Below, one piece after another: positions 1-6,491 of a stretch of DNA of 11,549 nucleotides. The DNA is taken from assembly GCA_944326625.1 (NCBI GenBank), contig CALVER010000030.1, positions 1-11,549 of the forward strand, written 5' to 3'. The stretch's first letter is position 1. Each line of letters starts with the position of its first letter. The position numbers were made by a program, and so were the translations under genes. Source of the DNA: Candidatus Gastranaerophilales bacterium (GTDB lineage: Bacteria; Cyanobacteriota; Vampirovibrionia; Gastranaerophilales; Gastranaerophilaceae). The notes beneath the pieces were generated by a model. The model was given only the letters and a program-made list of their open reading frames with translations. It was not told where the DNA came from and did no database searches.

Positions 1-46
1 CAGGATGACATATTGTAGATTGGATTTAATAACCCGACTGTTACTT

Positions 47-83
47 CTTAGTGCCTTAGTGCCATAGTATCTTAGTATCTTTA
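47..83. repeat. 8-bp-period tandem repeat (left copy)
   Basis: Four consecutive octamers and a partial fifth are visible: CTTAGTGC, CTTAGTGC, CATAGTAT, CTTAGTAT, CTTTA. The same arrangement, with the same order of GC-ending then AT-ending units, recurs at 8244-8280. It lies downstream of the minus-strand reading frame that starts at 224. Read on the minus strand in the frame discussed there, it encodes a KILRYYGTKALR-like stretch, but the 8-bp period argues for a DNA repeat rather than a protein repeat. Confidence 0.8.
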
Positions 84-136
84 CTAAACCAATACCGCCG
101 AAACCCTTATTAATTTCATGACCCGTTAAATTTTTT

Positions 137-172
137 CCAACTTCCTGTTGGTCGGGTCCAGCGGCACGCTGG
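137..172. repeat. Two back-to-back small hairpins
   Basis: CCAAC (137-141) pairs with GTTGG (147-151) around a 5-base loop. CCAGCG (158-163) pairs with CGCTGG (167-172) around a GCA loop. Neither is followed by a T-run on either strand, so they are not ordinary terminators. They look like part of the mobile or dispersed intergenic repeat material that also surrounds the octamer repeat. The function is unknown. Confidence 0.55.
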
Positions 173-176
173 CTAC

Positions 177-224
177 TTAGAGGAGACGCCCCCCCCCGTT
201 TTGGAAAATTTTTTCATTTTTCAT
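177..224 (-). CDS. Short reading frame with G9 tract; possible start of a frameshifted or phase-variable gene
   Basis: The ATG at 224-222 has a perfect AAGGAG ribosome binding site at 237-232 with a 7-nt spacer and lies about 20 nt after a strong promoter. The translated sequence is MKNEKIFQNGGGRLL followed by TAA at 179-177. The three glycines are encoded by an uninterrupted run of nine G on the minus strand (189-197). If that run held ten G, the frame would continue without a stop from ASPLSSQRAAG through to the window edge at position 1, giving at least about 74 codons. With eight G it would stop after a few codons. I recognise no family. It could be a contingency gene, an assembly or sequencing error in a homopolymer, or a gene start invaded by repeats. 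Confidence 0.4.
   Translation of the reverse strand: MKNEKIFQNGGGRLL
189..197. repeat. C9/G9 homopolymer tract
   Basis: Nine consecutive C on the plus strand (G on the minus strand) fall at codons 10-12 of the reading frame starting at 224. Long G tracts near the 5' end of genes are classic slippage sites for phase variation. Short-read assemblies also miscount them. Confidence 0.9.
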
Positions 225-251
225 AAGCTTTCTCCTTCTTTTTATGTTTTT

Positions 252-280
252 ATTATATCAAAATGCCGAATTTTTGGCAA
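252..280 (-). promoter_or_regulatory. Strong sigma-70-type promoter with extended -10
   Basis: On the minus strand TTGCCA (280-275) is separated by exactly 17 nt from TATAAT (257-252), and TG at the -15/-14 positions makes an extended -10 (TGATATAAT). Predicted transcription starts near 245 and runs into the AAGGAG site and ATG at 224. It begins only a few bases after the yidD stop, so the following gene has its own promoter rather than depending on flagellar-operon read-through. Confidence 0.8.
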
Positions 281-283
281 GTC

Positions 284-493
284 TTACGGTACAGGATCAT
301 ATCCGCCCGGATTTCCGGGGTGGCAGCGGCAAATCCGTTTAATTCCAAGCCAGCCGCCTTTTAGGACACCGTATTTTTGGACGGCCTGTTTCATATACTC
401 GGAACACGTCGGATAAAATCTGCATACGGGCGGCGTTAAACTTGAAATTTTCTGATAAATAGTTATTAAAACCGTAAAAAACTTCTTAAACAT
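284..493 (-). CDS. yidD: Membrane protein insertion efficiency factor YidD
   Basis: The 69-residue product has the normal YidD length. It carries the family's cysteine signature CRFYPTCSEY at residues 24-33, a downstream GGWLGIKRI segment, and the RCHP motif at residues 56-59 followed by a Gly/Pro-rich end. YidD proteins are small, amphipathic, inner-membrane-associated factors thought to help YidC insert membrane proteins. Usually yidD sits with rnpA, rpmH and yidC near the origin. Here it starts 3 nt after the flhA stop and closes the flagellar operon, so it is probably co-transcribed with a multi-pass membrane export protein. A GGAA inside the end of flhA may act as a weak ribosome binding site. 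Family assignment is very secure; a flagellar role is inference only. Confidence 0.95.
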   Translation of the reverse strand: MFKKFFTVLITIYQKISSLTPPVCRFYPTCSEYMKQAVQKYGVLKGGWLGIKRICRCHPGNPGGYDPVP

Positions 494-496
494 TTT

Positions 497-2590
497 CTAT
501 TCCATAGCATAAGCTTCGCCGATAGTGTCAATTGCTTCAACCTTAATATCCGTAATCAATTCGGAATAAGAAATTACGACAATTGTCGGGATATGACGTT
601 CAAGCAATTGATATAAAGGCAGCCTAATTCTCGGCGAACACAAGATTACCGGCTGCTTGCCGCAGGTCTGGTGCGCCCTCATCAGAGTTGTCGCGGTTGT
701 TTCAATCAATTCCTGAACCTGCATCGGGTTCAACAGGAACATTGTACCCAATTCTGTTCTCTGACAGCTGTCATCAAGAGTTTTTTCCCACTCGGGCGAA
801 AGTGTTAATGCGTACAAAACTTTATCATCCTGAACATTTGAAAGACAAATTTGTCGTCCCAGAGCCGCTCTCAAACGTTCGGACAAAATATCCGGCTCTT
901 TTGAAAATCTTGCGTAATCGCAAAGTCTTTCAAATACAAATATAATATCTTTTATAGAAACTTTTTCGCGTATCAGGTTAACAAAAATCTTCCGCAGGTC
1001 GCTTGTTGAAATAATTGTCGGAACAAGGTCATTAACAAGTGTCGGGTCTTGAGATCTGACAAGTTCCATAAGCTTGAGGACATCGGTTTTTGTCATAACG
1101 TCATCAACGTGTTTTCTGACGCATTCTTGAAGGTGCGTAACAATAACATCGGTTGAATCAACTGCCGTAACGGATCTGGTGGATTTGGCATCTTCCGCCG
1201 TAATCCAGTAGGCCTGAGTTTGATATGTAGGATCAATACCGATAATCGCGTCATCAGGAACCTCTTTTCGCATAGAATCCCATTGATCCGCAATTACCAT
1301 TAATCTTCCGGGATATACGTAACCCGTTGCGACCGTGTTACCGCGGATTGAAATCATATATTCATTTGCATCCAGCGCTGATGAATCCATAATTCTTATG
1401 TTCGGGATGATATAACCCAGTTCATCCGTAACCCTTTGACGTAACGCTGCAATCTTGGCAAGCAATTGACCTTCCTGATCAGGGTCTGCAATTACAAGCA
1501 AATTTGACCCTACCTGCAAGCTTAATACATCGACGCCCAAACGTTCATACATTCTGTTCGGGTTAACCAAATCCTGCATATTCTGACGGACATTTTCCAG
1601 CTGACCCAATTGTGACTGAACATCAGCGTTAATTAATACGGAGAAACCTGCAATTCCCAATCCTACGGAAAACATCAAAAACGGGAACCACGGCAAGCCC
1701 GTAATAGGCCCTGTTACTGCCAATAACATCAAAAATCCCGATGCAAAGAAAAGTGAATACGGTTTGCTTAAGATTTCACCGGCGACATCGGCACCGAGTG
1801 ATGAGCTTGCGGCGGATGATCTTGTCATAAATACACCGGCTGCAATTGACATCAAAAGTGACGGAACCTGTGACGCCAAGCCGTCACCGATTGTTAAGAC
1901 CGTATATTTTGCAACGGCGTCCGCAATCGGCATCTGGTTCATCAAACATCCGACGCATAATCCGCCTACAATGTTTATAATTACAATAATAATACCCGCA
2001 ATCGTATCACCTTTTACGAACTTCATGGCACCGTCCATTGACCCGAAAAGGTTTGATTCTCTTTGCAAATCTTCACGCTTTTTGGTTGCCTCTTCCGGCG
2101 AAATCAAGCCGGCATTAAAGTCCGCGTCAATTGTCATCTGCTTACCGGGCATAGCGTCCAATGCAAACCTTGCCGCAACTTCCGCAATACGTTCCGCACC
2201 TTTTGTGATTACCATGAACTGTACAACCGTGATAATCAAGAAGATTACACCGCCGACAACCATGTTTCCGCCGGTTACAAACGTTCCGAACGCGTGAATA
2301 ACTTCTCCCGCTTCGCCTTTTGCCAAAATCAAACGCGTTGACGCAATTGACAATACAAGCCGGAACATCGTTCCCAGAAGAATAATTGACGGAAACGCCG
2401 CAAGTTCAAGCGTCTTTTGAACATACAAAGCAATCATCAATAACACAATACCCAGCGCAATATTCAAACTTATTGAAAAATTTATAACCCAGGTCGGCAT
2501 TTCAACAAGCAAAATCAATAGCAAGGTCAATACAAATATTGCCAAGAAAATTTCACTTATAGGATTGCTTCCTGAATTAGCCTGTGCCAT
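497..2590 (-). CDS. flhA: Flagellar export gate protein FlhA
   Basis: This 697-residue protein matches the usual FlhA length. The N-terminal half (about residues 10-325) contains the series of hydrophobic membrane segments. Between them lies the FHIPEP-family loop, RFALDAMPGKQMTIDADFNAG at residues 141-161 without its last residue, including the conserved Asp155/Asp157 region. The hydrophilic C-terminal half (about 330-697) is the cytoplasmic domain that forms the nonameric ring docking chaperone-substrate complexes. FlhA uses the proton motive force with FlhB to export rod, hook and filament proteins. The start ATG shares one base with the fliH stop (TAATG), so translation is probably coupled; the ribosome binding site is weak. 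The homologous SctV of type III secretion cannot be excluded from this gene alone, but fliE in the same operon makes flagellar export the better call. Confidence 0.95.
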   Translation of the reverse strand: MAQANSGSNPISEIFLAIFVLTLLLILLVEMPTWVINFSISLNIALGIVLLMIALYVQKTLELAAFPSIILLGTMFRLVLSIASTRLILAKGEAGEVIHAFGTFVTGGNMVVGGVIFLIITVVQFMVITKGAERIAEVAARFALDAMPGKQMTIDADFNAGLISPEEATKKREDLQRESNLFGSMDGAMKFVKGDTIAGIIIVIINIVGGLCVGCLMNQMPIADAVAKYTVLTIGDGLASQVPSLLMSIAAGVFMTRSSAASSSLGADVAGEILSKPYSLFFASGFLMLLAVTGPITGLPWFPFLMFSVGLGIAGFSVLINADVQSQLGQLENVRQNMQDLVNPNRMYERLGVDVLSLQVGSNLLVIADPDQEGQLLAKIAALRQRVTDELGYIIPNIRIMDSSALDANEYMISIRGNTVATGYVYPGRLMVIADQWDSMRKEVPDDAIIGIDPTYQTQAYWITAEDAKSTRSVTAVDSTDVIVTHLQECVRKHVDDVMTKTDVLKLMELVRSQDPTLVNDLVPTIISTSDLRKIFVNLIREKVSIKDIIFVFERLCDYARFSKEPDILSERLRAALGRQICLSNVQDDKVLYALTLSPEWEKTLDDSCQRTELGTMFLLNPMQVQELIETTATTLMRAHQTCGKQPVILCSPRIRLPLYQLLERHIPTIVVISYSELITDIKVEAIDTIGEAYAME

Positions 2591-3282
2591 TAAATTTCTT
2601 TCAAAGCCTCACTTATTATTGCCAACTGAGTATCAATTGTTGCATCGACCACCCCGTTTGTTGTCGTAACCACACATCCGCCTTCCATAACAGAGTCATC
2701 GGGTATTACCATAATTTTTGCCTCCAAACCAAGCTGCTCTGCCATCGGCGGAACTTCGCTTTTCAGCATACTTACCTGCGAAGGATTTGCGTGCAATGTT
2801 ATTTTGGTTTCTTCTTTTGATAAACCTTTTAATATTTCGTGCACACTTTCCAGCAGAAGTTCGGGAGCCTGTGTCAATTCTTTTTTAATAATTTTTTTTG
2901 CAATATCAACGCTTATTGTAAGAATTTCCGGCGCGATTTTGTCAAAAACTTCCTGTTTTGCGTTCATAAATTCTTTAATAGAATCACGCAAAATTGCAAT
3001 GTCATCTTTTGCCTGACTCAAACCTGCCTGATAGCCCTCTTTTGCGGCAGCTTCACGAATTGCATCGGCTTCTTCTCTTGCACGGGAAATCAAATTCCTG
3101 TCGTCAATTCTTCTGAAACCTCTGCGTCTGTCGCCGCGGCGGCGTTCATTTCTCTGCTTAAAGTCAATATTGTCAAGGTTAAATAAGTCGATAACCTCCT
3201 CATCGACTTTATCAGAAACGCCCTGAGCAGCCTCCTGCTGATTCAGCTTCTCCGGTTGAATTTTTTTCTTTTTGATAATCAT
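2590..3282 (-). CDS. fliH: Flagellar assembly protein FliH (export ATPase regulator)
   Basis: The protein is 230 residues long. Residues 60-110 form a charged helical region (SRAREEADAIREAAAKEG), as expected for the coiled-coil stalk. Residues 112-230 form the FliH/YscL/V-ATPase E-like domain, with the typical GGCVVTTTNGVVDATIDTQL near residues 201-220. FliH binds and restrains the export ATPase FliI and links it to FliN/FlhA. No fliI follows: the next gene is flhA, joined through TAATG. The region N-terminal to the stalk holds an unusual Arg-rich patch (RNERRRGDRRRGFRR, residues 44-58). There is no convincing ribosome binding site in front of the ATG, which lies 12 nt after the fliG-like stop. 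A possible internal promoter overlaps that stop. Confidence 0.88.
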   Translation of the reverse strand: MIIKKKKIQPEKLNQQEAAQGVSDKVDEEVIDLFNLDNIDFKQRNERRRGDRRRGFRRIDDRNLISRAREEADAIREAAAKEGYQAGLSQAKDDIAILRDSIKEFMNAKQEVFDKIAPEILTISVDIAKKIIKKELTQAPELLLESVHEILKGLSKEETKITLHANPSQVSMLKSEVPPMAEQLGLEAKIMVIPDDSVMEGGCVVTTTNGVVDATIDTQLAIISEALKEI

Positions 3283-3293
3283 GATTTAATATT

Positions 3294-3323
3294 ATTATAC
3301 ACTATCTTGTATATGGGTGGCAA
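3294..3323 (-). promoter_or_regulatory. Possible internal promoter for fliH-flhA-yidD
   Basis: TTGCCA (3323-3318) and TATAAT (3299-3294) are separated by 18 nt on the minus strand, inside the last codons of the fliG-like gene. Transcription would start near 3287, only about 5 nt before the fliH ATG, giving a nearly leaderless message. That would fit the missing ribosome binding site. In AT-rich coding DNA this could also be chance. Confidence 0.35.
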
Positions 3324-4314
3324 TAATGTTAGCAACTTTTGGCGCAACTTCATAAAACTCGCCCTCCAAAGCATTGAATACAAGGCGTTTTACCTTCATT
3401 CGCTCGGGTTTTAACATTTGTTCCAATTGCTGCCGTTCTATCCCTTCTGTAACTTTTTGTAATTTTAATACAAGTTTGCTCGGACTTAATTCCTGCGGCT
3501 TTGGCAAATTTGTCCTGATTTCATTTAAACATTTTAAAGTTGTTGAAACGCTTACGCGGCTGTCCAAATCCTGCATACCCATATATTTAATAACAGTTTG
3601 GGCGTCATCCGGATTAAATTTATCCAAAAATGTCTGAACTTTTTCCTGTTTCATTTTTTGGAAAAGCAAAGCAACGGTTGCAAGCTTCATAATTTTAGGG
3701 CTTGAACCGCCTTGAACCTGAGAGTCCGTATTAGAAGCCTGTCCTTGAGAAGGTGCCGTACCGGACTGCTGCGCGCCTTGCTGTGCTGCCTGCTGTTCCG
3801 CGGCGGCCTGTTCATCGTTCATTTGCTGCATCATTGCGTCAATATTAGACTGTTTGGACGCCTGTTCCATCAGCCCTAAATCAATTAAACCTTTATCTTT
3901 CAGCTCCGCAATCGCATCAAGATATGTCTTTTTAACATGGTGCTCAATCAACTGCAAAATCTGATCCTGCGGCAAGCCCTGCTTAAAGGTTTGTTTAGCG
4001 ATTTCAAAAATTGTGAATGCGATTTTTTGCATAATAGGATCCCAAAATTCCTGAGGAAGTTTGGATCTTATTAAGTCAACGGACTTGTGGAATGCCCATT
4101 CCGCGATAATCTGGGTAATCATCATTGCCTGATCGGCAGTGAAATTAGATTCCGTATCGTTGTATAAAGCTTCACCGGCAAGCGCTGAAAAATTCAACAG
4201 GGTATTTACGACGTATTGTTTCTCGGGATCCGTAAAATCCTTTGGCACAAGTTCCACGGCCTGCTGTGTCAAATTCTGCGCAAATTCCTGATAATTAAAC
4301 CCTTTTATCGCCAT
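3295..4314 (-). CDS. Highly divergent FliG-like flagellar switch/MS-ring adaptor
   Basis: This gene lies between fliF and fliH, exactly where fliG normally sits, and its 339 residues equal a typical FliG length. The sequence is not a standard FliG. Residues 1-150 are a helical region with no family I recognise. Residues 151-206 are a Gln/Ala/Ser-rich linker. Residues 207-339 resemble FliG armadillo-like helical repeats: KIMKLATVALLFQKM and FLDKFNPDDAQTVIKYM recall FliG_N, followed by a second helical set ending in VANIIATHI. I cannot see the charged C-terminal torque helix or a clear EHPQ/PGG signature. An AAGGG ribosome binding site sits about 7 nt before the ATG, and only 3 nt separate it from fliF. 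It is probably a rotor or FliF-binding component; whether it generates torque is open. Another fliG may exist elsewhere. Confidence 0.6.
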   Translation of the reverse strand: MAIKGFNYQEFAQNLTQQAVELVPKDFTDPEKQYVVNTLLNFSALAGEALYNDTESNFTADQAMMITQIIAEWAFHKSVDLIRSKLPQEFWDPIMQKIAFTIFEIAKQTFKQGLPQDQILQLIEHHVKKTYLDAIAELKDKGLIDLGLMEQASKQSNIDAMMQQMNDEQAAAEQQAAQQGAQQSGTAPSQGQASNTDSQVQGGSSPKIMKLATVALLFQKMKQEKVQTFLDKFNPDDAQTVIKYMGMQDLDSRVSVSTTLKCLNEIRTNLPKPQELSPSKLVLKLQKVTEGIERQQLEQMLKPERMKVKRLVFNALEGEFYEVAPKVANIIATHIQDSV

Positions 4315-4317
4315 AGA

Positions 4318-5961
4318 TTACCCTTGTTCTATCCAGCTCTTAATCTTTTCAGCAGCTTCTTCGCCGTCCATATCGGACATTTCGGCTGAAACATTTGCAA
4401 GCTGTTCCAGTAATTGACCTTCATCCTGCTGAGGAATGTATTCTCTTTGCTGCTGCTCAAGAAGGTTCTGGGCAAGTTCTGATTGTCTTTCCGTTAATTG
4501 AGCCGCACGTGAAGATATATCGCTTAATTGTTTATCTTGTTCCGCATTCTTCTGTCTTAACATTTCAACTTCGCGCCTGTTGGCTTCTTGAACCTGTTTA
4601 ACCTTATCAGATACAACCTTAAACAATATCAGCAAACCTACACCGCTGAGTGCAATTGCAAGCCACCACGGGTTGCCTGTCTCGTCAGGTTTCGGAAGGT
4701 TAACCGGTCTGTCGGAGGCAAGATACGGATCAGTTGAATCTGAAAATGCTATTGAGACATTTTCCGGATCAACTTTCGGACTTGCGGCATGCGCAATTAA
4801 TTCTTTTAATTCTTCCAAAGTAGTATTTGCCGGAATTGCTGATTTTTCAAGAGTTACGGCAACTGAAATTTCTTCCACAACGCCCGGTTTTATATATTCA
4901 TTGGTTTGAGTTTTAGTAACGCCGTATTGAGTTTCGGTTGCGGATCTTGAGTAGCTTCTGTTTTGTGAAGAATCAGTACCGCCCTGCTGAAGTCCGTTCG
5001 GAAGATAAACGCTGACCGCGTTTACGCCCTGATTGCTGTCACGGGTTTGATCGCCAAGACCTTCGGTGAAATTCTGCTCGGAAACAGCTGTTTTCCTCGT
5101 CGGATCGTATTCTATTGTGAATTTTTCAACCGGAGCCTGTCTTAAAAATGTACTGACAGTTACTACATAATTGCCTTTGCCGATAAGTCTGTCCAATTGT
5201 GTTGCAACTTTTTGCTGCATGTATTTATCATTTTCCTGAAGTCTTTCAAGCATTTCGTCTTCGGCGTCAATTATGCTTGAATAAACATTACCGTTAGTAT
5301 CGGTTATTGCAATGTTTTCAGCCGTCAAACCCGTTACGCTGCCCAATAAAAGATTTGTAATCGCTTTTACTTTCAATTGATCGAGCTTATCACCTGCCGG
5401 AATTGTAATCTGAACGGTTGCGGTTACGGGTTTTTGCATTGACGTAAACATTGTTTGTTCAGGAATTGAAATAAAAACAGATGCGTTTTCAATAGGCGGA
5501 ATTTTACGGATTAATCTTGCAAGTTCACCGTTAATCGCTCTTGCAAGACGAATTCTTTTATCTTCTTTAGTTGACGTAAAATCGCCTTTGTCAAAGATTT
5601 CCAGCCCCACGTTTTGATCCATAAGCCCGCTTTTTACAATCGCAAGAAGCGCTGCATCTTTCTGGCTCTGGGTGTATTCTTTTAAAAATATTGTTGATTT
5701 TGTACCGTCAAGCTTACGGCTTGCGTTAATGCCTTCTCTTGCAAGAAGTGCCTGTATTTCTATTGCTTTTCCCAAATTATCAGTTGTTAAAAGATCAAGT
5801 TCTTCTTTAATTACTTTTTCGCTCACAACCCTTGCGGCGCCGTTGCCTGACTTTGAAGAATTCACAATACCTATTGTCACAAACAAAGCCAACAACAGTA
5901 CAATACCGCCTATAATCCCGTATAATAAAGGTTTGTTTTGAAGAAGTTTTTGAAAATCCAT
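4318..5961 (-). CDS. fliF: Flagellar MS-ring protein FliF
   Basis: The 547-residue product has the FliF layout: a first membrane segment at about 12-33, periplasmic ring-building modules at about 45-225, a long beta-collar region at about 226-430, a second membrane segment at about 431-450 and a cytoplasmic tail. The RBM2 region contains the YscJ/FliF-type sequence PPIENASVFISIPEQ followed by VTATVQITI and KVKAITNLLLGSVTGL. The tail (451-547) is a predicted coiled coil ending in AAEKIKSWIEQG, which resembles the C-terminal helix by which FliF holds the FliG N-terminal domain. That supports the downstream gene being a FliG-like partner. FliF multimers form the base of the flagellum in the inner membrane. 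The gene follows fliE by 25 nt and precedes the fliG-like gene by 3 nt. Confidence 0.95.
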   Translation of the reverse strand: MDFQKLLQNKPLLYGIIGGIVLLLALFVTIGIVNSSKSGNGAARVVSEKVIKEELDLLTTDNLGKAIEIQALLAREGINASRKLDGTKSTIFLKEYTQSQKDAALLAIVKSGLMDQNVGLEIFDKGDFTSTKEDKRIRLARAINGELARLIRKIPPIENASVFISIPEQTMFTSMQKPVTATVQITIPAGDKLDQLKVKAITNLLLGSVTGLTAENIAITDTNGNVYSSIIDAEDEMLERLQENDKYMQQKVATQLDRLIGKGNYVVTVSTFLRQAPVEKFTIEYDPTRKTAVSEQNFTEGLGDQTRDSNQGVNAVSVYLPNGLQQGGTDSSQNRSYSRSATETQYGVTKTQTNEYIKPGVVEEISVAVTLEKSAIPANTTLEELKELIAHAASPKVDPENVSIAFSDSTDPYLASDRPVNLPKPDETGNPWWLAIALSGVGLLILFKVVSDKVKQVQEANRREVEMLRQKNAEQDKQLSDISSRAAQLTERQSELAQNLLEQQQREYIPQQDEGQLLEQLANVSAEMSDMDGEEAAEKIKSWIEQG

Positions 5962-5986
5962 TTCCGTCCCACTAGTTAATTATATT

Positions 5987-6328
5987 TTACACCTGAATCT
6001 GCATAACTTTGTCATACGCCTGAATGACTTTTCCGACCAATTGTGTTGCAACGTTTACGCTGATTTCGGATTTTGCCATTGCGGTCATAACGTCGTGAAT
6101 ATCAACATTGCCGTTACCTGACATTGCGTCTTTTAACAAATTGTCGGGTTCATTAAGTTCTGCATTGAAATTTTCTATCAAACCTGACATAACCTGTTTG
6201 AAATCAGGCGATCCGGTTGATTCAACTCTGTTCATTCTGGCAGGCGGGATACCATATAAGCCTGTATCCAATTTTGTATGCTGTATTCTCCCTGCCAAGT
6301 CATAATTCGGATAAAAACTGTTATACAT
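5987..6328 (-). CDS. fliE: Flagellar hook-basal body complex protein FliE
   Basis: The 113-residue protein shows the FliE C-terminal pattern: NEPDNLLKDAMSGNGNVDIH, then VMTAMAKSEISVNVATQLV, ending in KVIQAYDKVMQIQV, equivalent to the family's usual ending AY.EIM.M.V. FliE joins the MS ring to the proximal rod and is one of the first exported subunits. It is specific to flagella, so it argues against a non-flagellar injectisome. It is the first gene of the operon. flgB and flgC, which often precede fliE, are missing upstream; an intrinsic terminator and an unrelated gene are found instead. An AGGG ribosome binding site lies just before the ATG. Residues 1-45 are less conserved. Confidence 0.92.
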   Translation of the reverse strand: MYNSFYPNYDLAGRIQHTKLDTGLYGIPPARMNRVESTGSPDFKQVMSGLIENFNAELNEPDNLLKDAMSGNGNVDIHDVMTAMAKSEISVNVATQLVGKVIQAYDKVMQIQV

Positions 6329-6351
6329 TTGCCCTGCCTTTCATATATATT

Positions 6352-6378
6352 CTATCGTAAATTTGACGGTTATGTTTA
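6352..6378 (-). promoter_or_regulatory. Candidate sigma-28-like flagellar promoter for fliE operon
   Basis: On the minus strand TAAA (6378-6375) is followed after exactly 15 nt by TACGATAG (6359-6352). The FliA/sigma-28 consensus is TAAA-N15-GCCGATAA; the full -35 and the CGATA core of the -10 match. The predicted start lies about 15-20 nt before the fliE ATG. A weak sigma-70 reading (TTAAAC with GATAGA or TAGAAT) is also possible. A promoter must exist here because a terminator lies just upstream. Confidence 0.5.
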
Positions 6379-6391
6379 ACTTTACCTGCAT

Positions 6392-6427
6392 AAATCATCC
6401 GTTCAGTGGAGAAAAAACGGATGATTT
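6392..6427. promoter_or_regulatory. 12-bp perfect inverted repeat upstream of the fliE promoter
   Basis: AAATCATCCGTT (6392-6403) pairs perfectly with AACGGATGATTT (6416-6427) around a 12-nt centre. Neither side is followed by a T-run, so it is not a standard terminator. It sits 14 bp upstream of the putative -35 of the fliE promoter, a position suited to an operator or activator site. A structural RNA role in read-through transcripts is an alternative. Confidence 0.5.
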
Positions 6428-6450
6428 CATACAAAATATTTAATGATTTT

Positions 6451-6486
6451 AAATAAAAAATCAAGAGGAATAAATCCTCTTGATTT
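6451..6486 (-). terminator. Intrinsic terminator after the 347-residue protein gene
   Basis: On the minus strand AAATCAAGAGGA (6486-6475) pairs with TCCTCTTGATTT (6469-6458) around a 5-nt loop, directly followed by TTTATTT. The 12-bp stem with a T-rich tail begins 5 nt after the stop codon of the upstream gene. It should separate that transcript from the flagellar operon. Confidence 0.9.
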
Positions 6487-6491
6487 AATTA

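Noticed and set aside
264..281. Terminator after yidD
   Set aside because: Only a 4-bp stem (TGCC/GGCA) is possible and the same bases form the -35 and spacer of the next promoter.
1764..2297. 177-residue plus-strand reading frame
   Set aside because: It lies entirely antisense to the well-supported flhA and shows no family features or start signals.
497..6328. Non-flagellar type III secretion system
   Set aside because: FliE is flagellum-specific, FliF has the long two-segment flagellar layout with a FliG-binding-like tail, and no secretin or needle gene is present.
6392..6427. Second intrinsic terminator upstream of fliE
   Set aside because: The stem is perfect, but no T-run follows on either strand.
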